The notes: generated by a model from the sequence alone, not told the origin. A DNA stretch of 36,053 bases from Rhodospirillales bacterium (GCA_016185145.1 JACPOB010000020.1:1-36053), one strand, 5' to 3'. Positions 7,250 to 19,456 are shown, numbered from the stretch's first letter. Numbers and translations: made by a program.

Positions 7250-8704
7250 ATGTCCGAAAGGATGCTGAAGTTCGTCGCCACGCCTCAGGCCATGCCGGAC
7301 AAGCGCCCGGCGGCCGAGCGCCGGCGCGACTTCGACGAGATCTACGCGTCCTATGCGCGCGAGAAGGCGGCCGAGCAGGCGGCGCGCTGCTCGCAGTGCG
7401 GCGTGCCGTTCTGTCAGATCCATTGCCCGCTGCACAACAACATCCCCGACTGGCTGAAGCTCACTGCAGAGGGCCGGCTCGAGGAGGCCTACGAGCTTTC
7501 GTCGGCAACCAACAACTTCCCGGAGATTTGCGGCCGCATCTGCCCGCAGGACCGCCTGTGCGAAGGCAATTGCGTCATCGAGAAGGGCTTTGAATCGGTC
7601 ACCATCGGCTCGGTCGAGAAGTTCATCACCGACACCGCCTGGAACCAGGGCTGGGTACGGCCGATCAAGCCGCGCCGCGAGCGGCCGGAGAGCGTCGGCA
7701 TCGTCGGTGCCGGGCCCGCGGGACTCGCCGCCGCCGAGCAGCTGCGGCGCAAGGGCTATCAGGTCACGATCTACGATCGCTACGACCGGGTCGGCGGGCT
7801 GCTGATCTATGGCATCCCCAACTTCAAGCTCGAGAAGGACATCGTGCAGCGGCGCGAGCAGCTCCTGCGCGACTCCAACGTCGCGTTCGAGCTCAACTGC
7901 GAAGTCGGCCGCGACGTCACGATGGAGCAGCTGCGCACCCGCCATGCCGCCGTGCTGATCGCGACCGGCGTCTACAAGGCGCGCGACATTGCCGCGCCCG
8001 GCGTCGGCGTGAACGGCATCGTGGCAGCGCTCGACTACCTCACGGCGTCCAACCGCAACGGGCTGGGCGACAAGGTCGCTGATTTCGACTCGGGCGCGCT
8101 CAACGCCAAGGGCAAGAACGTCGTGGTTATCGGCGGCGGCGACACGGCGATGGACTGCGTGCGCACCGCGGTGCGGCACGGGGCGAAGTCGGTGAAGTGT
8201 CTCTATCGCCGCGACCGCGCCAACATGCCGGGCTCGCAGCGCGAGGTGAAGCACGCCGAGGAAGAAAGCGTCGAGTTCGTCTGGCTGTCCGCACCGCAGG
8301 GCTTTCTGGGCAAAGACCATGTCAGCCATGTGCGCGCGGTGCGCATCCATCTCGGCATGCCCGACACCACCGGCCGCCAGACGCCGCAGGAGATCCCCAA
8401 CTCCCACGTCAACATCCACGCCGACCTGGTGCTGAAGGCGCTGGGCTTCGATCCCGAGGACCTGCCGGCGATGCTCGAGACGCCCGATCTCGGCGTCACC
8501 GGCTGGGGCACGCTCAAGATCGACTGGAAGAGCATGATGACCAACCTCGACGGCGTGTTCGCCGCCGGCGACATCGTGCGCGGCGCCTCGCTGGTCGTCT
8601 GGGCGGTGCGCGACGGCCGCGACGCGGCGGAACGCATCCATGCGTATCTCACCACGAAGGCCCCAATGACGAAGAGCGGCGCGGTCGCCATTGCCGCGGA
8701 GTGA
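7250..8704 (+). CDS. gltD: glutamate synthase [NADPH] small (beta) subunit
   Basis: The 484-residue beta subunit passes NADPH electrons through FAD and 4Fe-4S clusters to the alpha subunit, which makes glutamate from glutamine and 2-oxoglutarate. The N-terminal cluster-binding cysteines are in CSQCGVPFCQIHCP and CGRICPQDRLCEGNC. The FAD-binding GAGPAGLAAAEQL and a second dinucleotide fold GGGDTAMDCVRT follow; the C-terminal FAD motif is AAGDIVRGASLVVWA. Start MSERMLKF at 7250 matches the MANQRMLGF start I recall for Azospirillum GltD; the ATG at 7238 is an alternative. Two small genes separate it from gltB. Confidence 0.95.
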   Translation: MSERMLKFVATPQAMPDKRPAAERRRDFDEIYASYAREKAAEQAARCSQCGVPFCQIHCPLHNNIPDWLKLTAEGRLEEAYELSSATNNFPEICGRICPQDRLCEGNCVIEKGFESVTIGSVEKFITDTAWNQGWVRPIKPRRERPESVGIVGAGPAGLAAAEQLRRKGYQVTIYDRYDRVGGLLIYGIPNFKLEKDIVQRREQLLRDSNVAFELNCEVGRDVTMEQLRTRHAAVLIATGVYKARDIAAPGVGVNGIVAALDYLTASNRNGLGDKVADFDSGALNAKGKNVVVIGGGDTAMDCVRTAVRHGAKSVKCLYRRDRANMPGSQREVKHAEEESVEFVWLSAPQGFLGKDHVSHVRAVRIHLGMPDTTGRQTPQEIPNSHVNIHADLVLKALGFDPEDLPAMLETPDLGVTGWGTLKIDWKSMMTNLDGVFAAGDIVRGASLVVWAVRDGRDAAERIHAYLTTKAPMTKSGAVAIAAE

Positions 8705-8707
8705 CCA

Positions 8708-9322
8708 ATGACGATGACGCTCTACGACTTCATGGGATCGGGCAACGGTTACAAGGTGCGCCTGATGCTGGCGCATCTCGGCCTGCCCTACAAGCTCATC
8801 GAGCGTGACATCCTGAAGGGCGAGACGCGCACGCCGGAGTTCCTGGCCAAGAACCCCAACGGGCGCATCCCGACCTTGCAGCTCGACGACGGCAGCCACC
8901 TCTTCGAATCGAATGCCATCATCTGGTACCTGGCCGAGGGCACGAAGCTCGCGCCGGCGGACCGCAGGGCGCGCGCCGAAACGCTGCAATGGATGTTCTT
9001 CGAGCAGTACAGCCACGAGCCGTTCATCGCGACGGTGCGCTTCTGGAAGCACTTCTTGCCCAAGCTCAGCCCATTGCAGGAGATGGAGCTGCCGGGGCGC
9101 GTGGAAAAGGGTTACGCGGCGCTCGGCGTCATGGAGCGGCATCTCGCGCGCAACCAGTTCTTCGTCGGCAGCCAGTACGGCCTCGCCGACATCACGCTCT
9201 ACGCCTACACGCACGTCGCGGGTGAAGGCGGCTTCAACCTCGACAATTATCCGCAGGTCAATGCCTGGATGGCGCGCGTCGCCAACCAACCGGGCCATGT
9301 GACGATCGACCACAAGAACTGA
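8708..9322 (+). CDS. glutathione S-transferase family protein
   Basis: A 204-residue cytosolic GST. The N-terminal thioredoxin-like domain (residues 1-80) has MTLYDFMGSGNGYKVRLML, a cis-Pro in NGRIPTL and the glutathione-binding FESNAIIWYLAE. The all-helical C-terminal domain has the N-cap motif in GLADITLYAYTH. It probably conjugates or reduces small electrophiles with glutathione; the substrate is unknown. It starts three bases after the gltD stop codon, so it is almost certainly co-transcribed and perhaps translationally coupled with gltD. Confidence 0.92.
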   Translation: MTMTLYDFMGSGNGYKVRLMLAHLGLPYKLIERDILKGETRTPEFLAKNPNGRIPTLQLDDGSHLFESNAIIWYLAEGTKLAPADRRARAETLQWMFFEQYSHEPFIATVRFWKHFLPKLSPLQEMELPGRVEKGYAALGVMERHLARNQFFVGSQYGLADITLYAYTHVAGEGGFNLDNYPQVNAWMARVANQPGHVTIDHKN

Positions 9323-9339
9323 CAGAGGGAGAGACAGTC

Positions 9340-9522
9340 ATGCCGATGATCAACGTCCAGATGTTCGAGGGCCGCACCACGGAGCAGCGCCGAAAACTGG
9401 CGAAGGAGCTCACCGAGGGCACCTGTCGCGCGCTCGGCTGCCCGCCGGACGCCGTGCAGATCATCATCACCGACATCAAGAAAGAGAACTGGGCCGAGGC
9501 CGGGAAGCTGTTTTCTGACTAA
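9340..9522 (+). CDS. 4-oxalocrotonate tautomerase family protein
   Basis: A 60-residue tautomerase subunit. After removal of Met the catalytic Pro1 is exposed (MPMINVQMFEG). Arg11, a substrate-binding residue of 4-OT, is kept, but the position equivalent to Arg39 reads Gln by simple counting, so the substrate may differ from 4-oxalocrotonate. The length (59 after Met removal) is near the 62 of XylH-type enzymes, which assemble as hexamers. It starts 17 bases after the GST gene with GAGGGAGAGA upstream, in the same probable operon as gltD. Confidence 0.88.
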   Translation: MPMINVQMFEGRTTEQRRKLAKELTEGTCRALGCPPDAVQIIITDIKKENWAEAGKLFSD

Positions 9523-9523
9523 T

Positions 9524-9619
9524 CGTCGTCCCGAGCGGAGCGCAGCGAAGCCGAGGGACCTTGCCTAGTGCAGACAAGGTCTCTCCGCTCGGGCCTGCGG
9601 CCCTCGGTCGAGACGACGG
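9524..9619. repeat. palindromic intergenic repeat, family C
   Basis: The element fills most of the gap between the tautomerase gene and gltB. Its ends are inverted (CGTCGTC on the left, GACGACG on the right), with further matching blocks: CCGAGCGGAG on the left against CTCCGCTCGG on the right, and GGGACCTT against AAGGTC. It can form hairpins right after the tautomerase stop codon and could separate gltB expression from the genes upstream. The gltB frame is open through part of it, from 9561. Confidence 0.75.
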
Positions 9620-9635
9620 AGCAAGGAATTTCGCC

Positions 9636-14165
<4,530 letters not shown>

Positions 14166-14167
14166 TC

Positions 14168-14197
14168 GCTGGGGGCGCGCCACTCCACGCCCCCAGC
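14168..14197. repeat. palindromic repeat, family B (short copy) after gltB
   Basis: A perfect 10-bp stem GCTGGGGGCG / CGCCCCCAGC encloses CGCCACTCCA. It matches the two ends of the 2936-3019 element with the middle deleted. It begins two bases after the gltB stop codon and covers the place where the EamA gene should start. No T-tract follows. Confidence 0.85.
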
Positions 14198-14201
14198 GAA
14201 G

Positions 14202-15068
14202 ATCGCCTACCTCCAGCTCGGGCTCGCCGTCGTCCTGTTCGGCCTGACCTGGCCGGTCATCAAGATCGGACTCTCGGCCGCCACGCCGATCTGGCTCGCC
14301 GCGGGACGGGCCGGTCTCTCGGCGATCAGCGCCTTCGTCCTGCTGGCGGCGCTGCGACGGCTGCAGTGGCCCAGCCGCGCCGACTGGCCGATCGTGCTGT
14401 CGGTCGGTGCCTTCCAGCTCAGCTTCTTCTTCGCGCTGTCCAACATGGGCGTGCAGAGCGTGCCGCCCGGCCGCTCGGGCGTGCTCGCCTACACCACCAT
14501 GCTGTGGGTGGTGCCGCTCTCGCTGCTGGTCGGCGAGCGCGTCGGCCGGCGCGGCGTTGCCGGCGCCCTGCTCGGCCTTTTAGGCATCGTCGTGCTGATC
14601 GATCCCTGGCGCTTCGACTGGAATGACCGGCGCATCGTCGAGGGCCACGTCTGGCTGCTGCTGGCGGGCCTGAGCTGGGCCATTGCCGTCCTGCACGCAC
14701 GGCGTCATCGCTGGCGCCTCTCGCCGCTCGACGCGCTGCCCTGGCAGATGTCGGTGGCGACGGTCCTGCTGTGCATCCTTGCGCTGGTCCTCGAGCCCGG
14801 CGGCTATCTCGATTTCGACCAGGCCAATCTCTGGGTAGCGCTGGCATATCTCGGCGTGATCGCCGGACCGACCGGGACATGGGCCGCGGTCTCGGTTGCC
14901 CGAGCGTTGCCGCCGCTCACCGCGTCGCTCGGTATGCTGGGTACGCCGCTGCTCAGCATCGCCTCGTCGGTCGTGCTGGTCGGCGAGCCCGTGACTTGGC
15001 CGCTGGCGCTGGGCACGATGCTGGTGATCGCCGGAATCGCCGTCGTGATCGTGGAGAGGACAAAATGA
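14202..15068 (+). CDS. EamA/DMT family transporter, start codon unclear
   Basis: About 288 residues with ten hydrophobic segments in two EamA halves; an inner-membrane exporter or importer of small metabolites, substrate unknown. The first helix reads AYLQLGLAVVLFGLTWPVIK, a normal EamA beginning, and starts straight after the repeat at 14168-14197. No in-frame ATG, GTG or TTG exists between the gltB stop codon and GTG 14394, which would delete about two helices. Possible starts are CTG 14169 or ATC 14202. The frame is the same as gltB, separated only by its TAA. The stop overlaps the next start (ATGA), so coupling with the hydrolase gene is intact. Coordinates give the conserved part. Confidence 0.75.
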   Translation: MAYLQLGLAVVLFGLTWPVIKIGLSAATPIWLAAGRAGLSAISAFVLLAALRRLQWPSRADWPIVLSVGAFQLSFFFALSNMGVQSVPPGRSGVLAYTTMLWVVPLSLLVGERVGRRGVAGALLGLLGIVVLIDPWRFDWNDRRIVEGHVWLLLAGLSWAIAVLHARRHRWRLSPLDALPWQMSVATVLLCILALVLEPGGYLDFDQANLWVALAYLGVIAGPTGTWAAVSVARALPPLTASLGMLGTPLLSIASSVVLVGEPVTWPLALGTMLVIAGIAVVIVERTK

Positions 15069-15877
15069 ACTGGGGAATGATGACCAAGGCCGAGCGCGAC
15101 GCGGCCTACAACAACACCGACGCGGTCAAGAACAGCGCCGAGCTGAACGCGGCACGCATCGCCGCCTCCGAAGCCTTCCGCAAGGCCCATCCCGAGCATC
15201 TCGACCTGCGCTACGGCGCCAAGGAACGCAACGTGTGGGATCTGTTTCCCGCCAAGGACGCCAACGCGCCATGCCTCGTGTTCATCCACGGCGGCTACTG
15301 GCAAAGGAACAGCCGCGACCAGTTCGCGAGCCTGATCGCCGGCGTCCATGCGCACGGCTGGGCGGCCGCCCTGCCCGGCTACACGCTGGCGCCGGACGCC
15401 TCGCTCACCGAGATCGTGGCCGAGATCAACGCCGCGCTCGACTGGCTGGCGGCCAAGGGGTCGGCCCACGGCATCAACGGCAAGGTGATCCTGTCCGGCT
15501 GGTCGGCCGGCGGGCACCTCACGGCCCAGTGCCTCGGCCATGCCCGTGTCAGCGCCGGCCTGGCGGTGTCGGGCGTGTTCGAGCTGGGCCCGATCCGCGA
15601 CACCTACCTCAACGACAAGATGCAGTTCACCGACACCGAGCTCGCGACCCTCTCGCCGCTTCGGCTGCCCATGATCGACAAGCCGCTCGCCATCACCTAC
15701 GGCACAGCCGAATTGCCTCCCCTGGTGGCCGACAGCCGGGCCCTGCACGAGAAGCGCGCCGCCCAGCACCTGCCGGGACCGCTCATTCCGGTGGCAGGGG
15801 CCGACCATTTCACCATTACGCACGAGCTGCGTGACGCCGACGGAATCCTGACGCGGCAGCTTCTGCTGCTCGCGTAA
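15065..15877 (+). CDS. alpha/beta hydrolase
   Basis: A 270-residue alpha/beta hydrolase, close in pattern to arylformamidase/carboxylesterase-type enzymes. The oxyanion motif is HGGYWQR (about residues 76-82), the nucleophile elbow GWSAGGH with Ser near 145, and the C-terminal His in AGADHFTITHEL. The N-terminal segment MTKAERDAAYNNTDAV is also seen in relatives that act on formyl-kynurenine-like amides; the real substrate is unknown. ATG 15065 overlaps the EamA stop by four bases, pointing to one transcript. A repeat follows at once. Confidence 0.88.
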   Translation: MNWGMMTKAERDAAYNNTDAVKNSAELNAARIAASEAFRKAHPEHLDLRYGAKERNVWDLFPAKDANAPCLVFIHGGYWQRNSRDQFASLIAGVHAHGWAAALPGYTLAPDASLTEIVAEINAALDWLAAKGSAHGINGKVILSGWSAGGHLTAQCLGHARVSAGLAVSGVFELGPIRDTYLNDKMQFTDTELATLSPLRLPMIDKPLAITYGTAELPPLVADSRALHEKRAAQHLPGPLIPVAGADHFTITHELRDADGILTRQLLLLA

Positions 15878-15878
15878 C

Positions 15879-15984
15879 CTCACCCTGAGGAGCGCCCGAA
15901 GGGCGCGTCTCGAAGGGTGGGCAACACCAAGACTGGTTCCTATCCTTCGAGACGCCGCGCCCGGCGCGGCTCCTCAGGATGAGG
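15879..15984. repeat. palindromic intergenic repeat, family A (copy 2)
   Basis: It has the same ends and arms as the 128-228 element: CTCACCCTGAGGAGC...TCTCGAAGGGTGGGCAAC on the left and ATCCTTCGAGACGCC...GGCTCCTCAGGATGAGG on the right. It begins two bases after the hydrolase stop codon and ends 22 bases before the sigma-54 promoter, so any activator site for that promoter would lie in or beyond it. Confidence 0.85.
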
Positions 15985-16006
15985 TGGTCGCGCTCAGAGC
16001 GGCAAG

Positions 16007-16023
16007 TTGGCACGACTGTTGCC
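16007..16023 (+). promoter_or_regulatory. consensus sigma-54 (-24/-12) promoter of the ABC importer
   Basis: TTGGCACGACTGTTGCC matches TGGCACG-N4-TTGC at every fixed position, with GG (16009-16010) and GC (16021-16022) exactly ten bases apart. Transcription would start near 16034, about 22 bases before the ATG of the binding-protein gene. Sigma-54 itself is encoded at 3605-5143. An enhancer-binding activator, perhaps NtrC, would be needed; I see no convincing site for one. Confidence 0.85.
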
Positions 16024-16055
16024 TCCCTCCCCCCAGCCAAGTGGGAGGCTTCTAC

Positions 16056-17012
16056 ATGATCAATCGCCGTCGCCTGCTCGCCGGAGCGGGCTTTGCCGCA
16101 GCCACGCTTGCTGGGCCCGCCGTACTGCGGGCCCAGCCCAGGACCGTGAAGATGGGGGCGCTGCGGCTGGTCCATTCCATGCCGCCCTACTTCTACGAGA
16201 AGTTCGCGCCGGCCGATCTCAAGGTCGAGATCGTCGTTTTCGACAGCCCGACCGACGGCAAGAACGCGGTGGTCACCAAGTCGGTCGATTTCGGCACCTT
16301 CGGCATCGCCGCCGCCATCCTGGGCGGCGCCGTCGGCGAGCCCGTCGTGGTCGTGGGCGCCATGTCGAACAAGGGCATGGGCGTGATCGCCAAGGCCGGG
16401 TCGGACGTCAAGACCGTCAAGGACCTCAAGGGCAAGAAGGTCGGCATCTGGCCGGGCTCGACGCAGGAAGTCTTCATCATGGAACGCCTGCGCATGGAGG
16501 GCATGTCGATCAAGGACATCACCCCGGTGCGCGTGCCGTTCGGCGAGATGCCGGCCATGCTGGCGCGCGGCGACGTCGACGCCTATGTCGGCGCCGAGCC
16601 GGGCCCTGCGCTCTCGATCACGTCGGGCGCGGGCCAGCTCGTGGAATATCCCTACGGCACGGCGATGGGCGGCCTGAACATGATCTTCGGCACGCACGAG
16701 GACACCGTCGCCAAGAATCCCGACCTGGTGCGCACCATGCTCAAGATCCAGCGTCAGGCGGCCGAGTACATGATGGCCAACAAGCCCGCCGTCGCCGACG
16801 CCACGGTGCAGAAGCTCGGCGCCAACCGCGCCGCCGTCGAGCAGGCGCTCGGCGCCAACAACGTCGAATATGTCTGGAAGCTCGACGGCACGGTGCAGGG
16901 CCAGGCCAAGACCTACGCCCAACACATGCTCGAGCTGAAGCAGATCCGGGCGTTGCCCAAGTTCGCGAGCTTCCTCAATCCGAAGTTCTCGGACGAGATC
17001 GCGAACAGCTAG
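16056..17012 (+). CDS. ABC transporter substrate-binding protein (nitrate/sulfonate/taurine class)
   Basis: A 318-residue periplasmic binding protein of the SsuA/TauA/NMT1-like class. The signal MINRRRLLAGAGFAAATLAG has a twin-arginine-like NRRRLL motif and ends near ...LRAQ. The mature part has the two-lobe NMT1-like pattern: TKSVDFGTFGIAAAILGG, DLKGKKVGIWPGSTQEV and ARGDVDAYVGAEPGPAL. The start is ATG 16056 with GTGGGAGG upstream. It is the first gene of a binding protein-permease-ATPase operon with a sigma-54 promoter, so a nitrogen-containing or sulfonate-like substrate is likely, but it cannot be named. Confidence 0.9.
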   Translation: MINRRRLLAGAGFAAATLAGPAVLRAQPRTVKMGALRLVHSMPPYFYEKFAPADLKVEIVVFDSPTDGKNAVVTKSVDFGTFGIAAAILGGAVGEPVVVVGAMSNKGMGVIAKAGSDVKTVKDLKGKKVGIWPGSTQEVFIMERLRMEGMSIKDITPVRVPFGEMPAMLARGDVDAYVGAEPGPALSITSGAGQLVEYPYGTAMGGLNMIFGTHEDTVAKNPDLVRTMLKIQRQAAEYMMANKPAVADATVQKLGANRAAVEQALGANNVEYVWKLDGTVQGQAKTYAQHMLELKQIRALPKFASFLNPKFSDEIANS

Positions 17013-17032
17013 GCCATGATTGTCGTCTCAGC

Positions 17033-17164
17033 CTTCCTCCCCACGCGCATGCGGGGGGAGGTGTCGCCGTCATACGGCGACGGAGGGGTCATGGGCAGGC
17101 GATGACCGTTCATGACCCCTCCGTCCGCTTCGCGGACACCTCCCCAGCTTCGCTGGGGAGGAAG
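17033..17164. repeat. palindromic repeat, family D, between binding protein and permease
   Basis: The left arm runs from CTTCCTCCCC through GGAGGTGTC to CGGAGGGGTCATG. The right arm is its inverted counterpart from CATGACCCCTCCGTC through GACACCTCC to GGGGAGGAAG. Each arm holds a smaller hairpin, for example CCCCAGCTTCGCTGGGG. The right arm lies in the open frame of the permease. A hairpin here could keep binding-protein mRNA more abundant than the rest, a common arrangement in ABC operons. Confidence 0.85.
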
Positions 17165-17173
17165 CTCCCAACT

Positions 17174-17962
17174 GTGTGGCGGCGCGCCAGGCCGGTCATG
17201 CTGGCGCTGATCGTGCCCCTGGCCCTGCTGGCGTTCTGGCAGGTCGCCACGACGCAACAATGGACGCGGCTGATCCCGACGCCCTACGAGGTCGCCGAGT
17301 ACATGGTCGACTTTGCCGTGGGCGGCATCTACGACGATGCCTATTCGGCGACGCTCACCAACCACCTGCTGGCCTCGATGAGCCGGGTCTATGGCGGCTT
17401 CGCGCTCGCCGCCCTGTTCGCCCTGCCGATCGGCATGATGGTGGGCCGCATGCCGACAGCGCGCATGCTGCTCGATCCCTTCCTGCAGGTGATGCGGCCG
17501 ATTCCCGTCACGGCCTGGCTGCCGCTGTCGATGATCCTGTTTGGCCTGGGCGCCAAGTCGGCCTTCGCGCTGGTCTGCCTCGGCGCCTTCTATCCCATCC
17601 TGCTCAACACCATCTTCGGCGTGCGCTCGGTCGATCCCAAGCTGTTCGAGGCGGCCTCGATGCTGGGCTGCCGCGGCAACGCCCAGTTCTACAAGGTGGT
17701 GCTGCCGGCCGCCGCGCCCTCGATCTTCACCGGGCTGCGGCTCGGCCTGGGCCTCGCCTGGTTCGTCATCGTGGTCGGCGAGATGACCGGCGTGCCGCAG
17801 GGTTTGGGCGCCGTCATCATGGATGCCCGCACGCTGTCGCGCACCGACCTGGTGATCTGCGGCATGATCGTGATCGGGCTGGCGGGCTACATCTCCGACC
17901 GCATCGTCGTCAGCATCGGCAATCGCCTGCTGCGCTGGAGCCCGAGCCACAACAATGGCTGA
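17174..17962 (+). CDS. ABC transporter permease (SsuC/TauC-like)
   Basis: A 262-residue inner-membrane permease with about six helices and the BPD_transp_1 domain. The ATPase-contacting EAA loop appears as FEAASMLGCRGNAQFYKVVLP. I prefer GTG 17174 (MWRRARPVMLALIVPL), whose GGAGG comes from the end of the family D repeat. ATG 17102 would add 24 residues encoded almost wholly by the repeat arm (VHDPSVRFADTSPASLGRK), which look non-native. The stop overlaps the ATPase gene by eight bases. Confidence 0.9.
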   Translation: MWRRARPVMLALIVPLALLAFWQVATTQQWTRLIPTPYEVAEYMVDFAVGGIYDDAYSATLTNHLLASMSRVYGGFALAALFALPIGMMVGRMPTARMLLDPFLQVMRPIPVTAWLPLSMILFGLGAKSAFALVCLGAFYPILLNTIFGVRSVDPKLFEAASMLGCRGNAQFYKVVLPAAAPSIFTGLRLGLGLAWFVIVVGEMTGVPQGLGAVIMDARTLSRTDLVICGMIVIGLAGYISDRIVVSIGNRLLRWSPSHNNG

Positions 17963-18734
17963 AGCCTCTATCCCGATCATCCAGATCAACCGCGTCTTCA
18001 AGCACTTCCAGCTTCAGGACCAGACGATCCATGCGCTGTCCGACGCCTCGCTCACCATCGCCAAGGGCGAGTTCGTCTGCCTGATCGGCGCCTCGGGCTG
18101 CGGCAAGTCGACGTTGCTCAGGATCATGGCGGGCTTCGAGCAGCCCTCGTCCGGGCAGGCCCTGATGTGGGACAAGCCGATCGAGGGACCCGATCCGTCG
18201 CGCGGCATGGTGTTCCAGGACTACGCGCTGTTTCCCTGGCTCTCGGTGCGCGACAACATCGGCTTCGGTCCGGCCTCGCGCGGGCTCGCCAAGGCGGAGG
18301 TCAAGGTTACGGTCGACAAGTTCGTCGAGCTGGTCGGCCTGCAGAAGTTCGCCAATGCCTATCCGCATCAGCTCTCGGGCGGCATGAAGCAGCGCGTGGC
18401 GATCGCCCGCGTGCTCGCCAACGACGCCGAGCTGGTGCTGATGGACGAGCCGTTCGGCGCGCTCGACGCCATGACTCGCGAGCGTCTGCAGGACGAGCTT
18501 CTGGACATCTGGCAGCGCACGAAGCTCACCGTGGTGTTCGTGACGCACTCCATCGAAGAGGCGATCTTCCTCGCCGACCGTGTCGTGGTGATGACACCGG
18601 GCCCCGGCCGTATCGAAAGCGACAACCGGCTCGACCTGCCGCGGCCGAGGGACGTGGCCAGCCCCGAGTTCAACGCCATCCGGCGCGTGCTGGGCGCCAA
18701 GCTGCACAGCCACCACGCCAAGAAGGCGGCGTGA
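17955..18734 (+). CDS. ABC transporter ATP-binding protein (SsuB/TauB-like)
   Basis: The 259-residue ATPase energises the importer encoded just upstream. Walker A is GASGCGKST with Lys51, the Q-loop is in MVFQDYALFPW, the signature is LSGGM near residue 140, Walker B is LVLMDEPFGALD near 160, and the switch His is in VTHSIEEA. The pattern matches the nitrate/sulfonate/taurine ATPases. It overlaps the permease gene by eight bases, so translation is probably coupled. It ends 14 bases from the convergent vapC with no clear terminator between them. Confidence 0.95.
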   Translation: MAEASIPIIQINRVFKHFQLQDQTIHALSDASLTIAKGEFVCLIGASGCGKSTLLRIMAGFEQPSSGQALMWDKPIEGPDPSRGMVFQDYALFPWLSVRDNIGFGPASRGLAKAEVKVTVDKFVELVGLQKFANAYPHQLSGGMKQRVAIARVLANDAELVLMDEPFGALDAMTRERLQDELLDIWQRTKLTVVFVTHSIEEAIFLADRVVVMTPGPGRIESDNRLDLPRPRDVASPEFNAIRRVLGAKLHSHHAKKAA

Positions 18735-18748
18735 CAGGCTGTCGTGGT

Positions 18749-19153
18749 CTAGCCGCCGACGGGCGGTCGCTGAAGATTGGTTTGTCCGAAATCGTCTCCG
18801 ACATACAGAAGCGGCACGTGGCGCGCGACGACAAGGGCGTGGGAAAAACAATCGCCGAAGTTCAGGCCGGCCTTGGCGCGCCCCTTGCCCCACATCTCGA
18901 ACGCATCGATCGCCAACGCGGCGATCGACGAGTCAACTGCAACTTCTTCCAGGCCTAGCGCCTGCCAAGCGCGATCGAAGGTGGCCCTGTCCCAACCAAA
19001 TCGGCCCATCATGACCAACGCTGTCTCCACTCGCGCGGCCGAGGTGACGAATGCCCTGCCGGCTGTGGCTAACGTGTCTCGAACGGCATCCGCATGCGGC
19101 CCTTCGATCAGTTTTTCGACGATTGCAGACGTATCGACGGCAATGTCGCTCAT
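18749..19153 (-). CDS. vapC: type II toxin VapC, PIN-domain ribonuclease
   Basis: A 134-residue PIN-domain toxin; VapC toxins are Mg-dependent RNases that cut tRNA or rRNA. The acidic quartet is present: Asp7 in DIAVDTSA, Glu43 in ARVETAL, Asp101 in LNFGDCFSHALV and Asp120 in YVGDDF. The toxin therefore looks intact. The start ATG overlaps the vapB stop by four bases, the usual coupled antitoxin-toxin arrangement. The pair is inserted, in reverse orientation, between the ABC importer and the CoA-transferase genes. Confidence 0.93.
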   Translation of the reverse strand: MSDIAVDTSAIVEKLIEGPHADAVRDTLATAGRAFVTSAARVETALVMMGRFGWDRATFDRAWQALGLEEVAVDSSIAALAIDAFEMWGKGRAKAGLNFGDCFSHALVVARHVPLLYVGDDFGQTNLQRPPVGG

Positions 19154-19419
19154 CGCGGCAAGCCGTCCGGTCCATAGAGATCACTGTGGTCGGCCAGGCG
19201 CGCGCGCTCTTCCGGAGTTCCCTTGAGTGGATGGCGCTTGCGAATCTCGTCCAGCACGCGGTCGAGATGCGCGCGCCTGCGCTTGGCGCGGGCGGCCTGA
19301 TCGTTCTCATCGAGAAGGCGCTCGCACGCGACCGCCACTGCTTCCGAAATGGTCGTGTCAAGCGTCTTCGCGAGGCGCCGGGCCGCCTTCTCCGCGCGCG
19401 GGTTGGCGATGGTGATCAT
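19150..19419 (-). CDS. vapB: type II antitoxin VapB (Rv0623/PSK-like family)
   Basis: An 89-residue antitoxin. The N-terminal part (MITIANPRAEKAARRLAKTL, then DTTISEAVAVACERLLDE) is the ribbon-helix-helix-like DNA-binding region of the Rv0623-type antitoxins. The basic helix and the DHSDLYGPDGLPR tail would occupy the toxin. It should repress its own promoter together with VapC; a near-palindrome CATATAGATGCTTATATATG at 19417-19436 overlaps its start and the -10. No Shine-Dalgarno precedes the ATG (see findings). Confidence 0.92.
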   Translation of the reverse strand: MITIANPRAEKAARRLAKTLDTTISEAVAVACERLLDENDQAARAKRRRAHLDRVLDEIRKRHPLKGTPEERARLADHSDLYGPDGLPR

Positions 19420-19456
19420 ATAGATGCTTATATATGTCCGTTCGAGAGACGGTCAA
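19417..19456 (-). promoter_or_regulatory. vapBC promoter and likely operator
   Basis: On the minus strand TTGACC (19456-19451) is followed after 16-17 bases by TATATA/ATATAA (19434-19428), a good sigma-70 promoter in an AT-rich island. The start would be about 19421, only a few bases before the vapB ATG at 19419. The imperfect inverted repeat CATATA...TATATG covers the -10 and the start codon, a likely VapBC operator. Confidence 0.6.

Noticed and set aside
7061..9313. A 750-codon open frame on the minus strand
   Set aside because: Antisense to gltD and the GST gene, both of which have clear family motifs.
9561..9635. Upstream start for gltB
   Set aside because: The extra 25 codons are inside the family C repeat; ATG 9636 has a ribosome binding site and gives the expected short propeptide.
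15879..15984. Possible CRISPR-like repeat array
   Set aside because: Only two inverted arms are present, with no regularly spaced direct repeats; it is a palindromic intergenic element.
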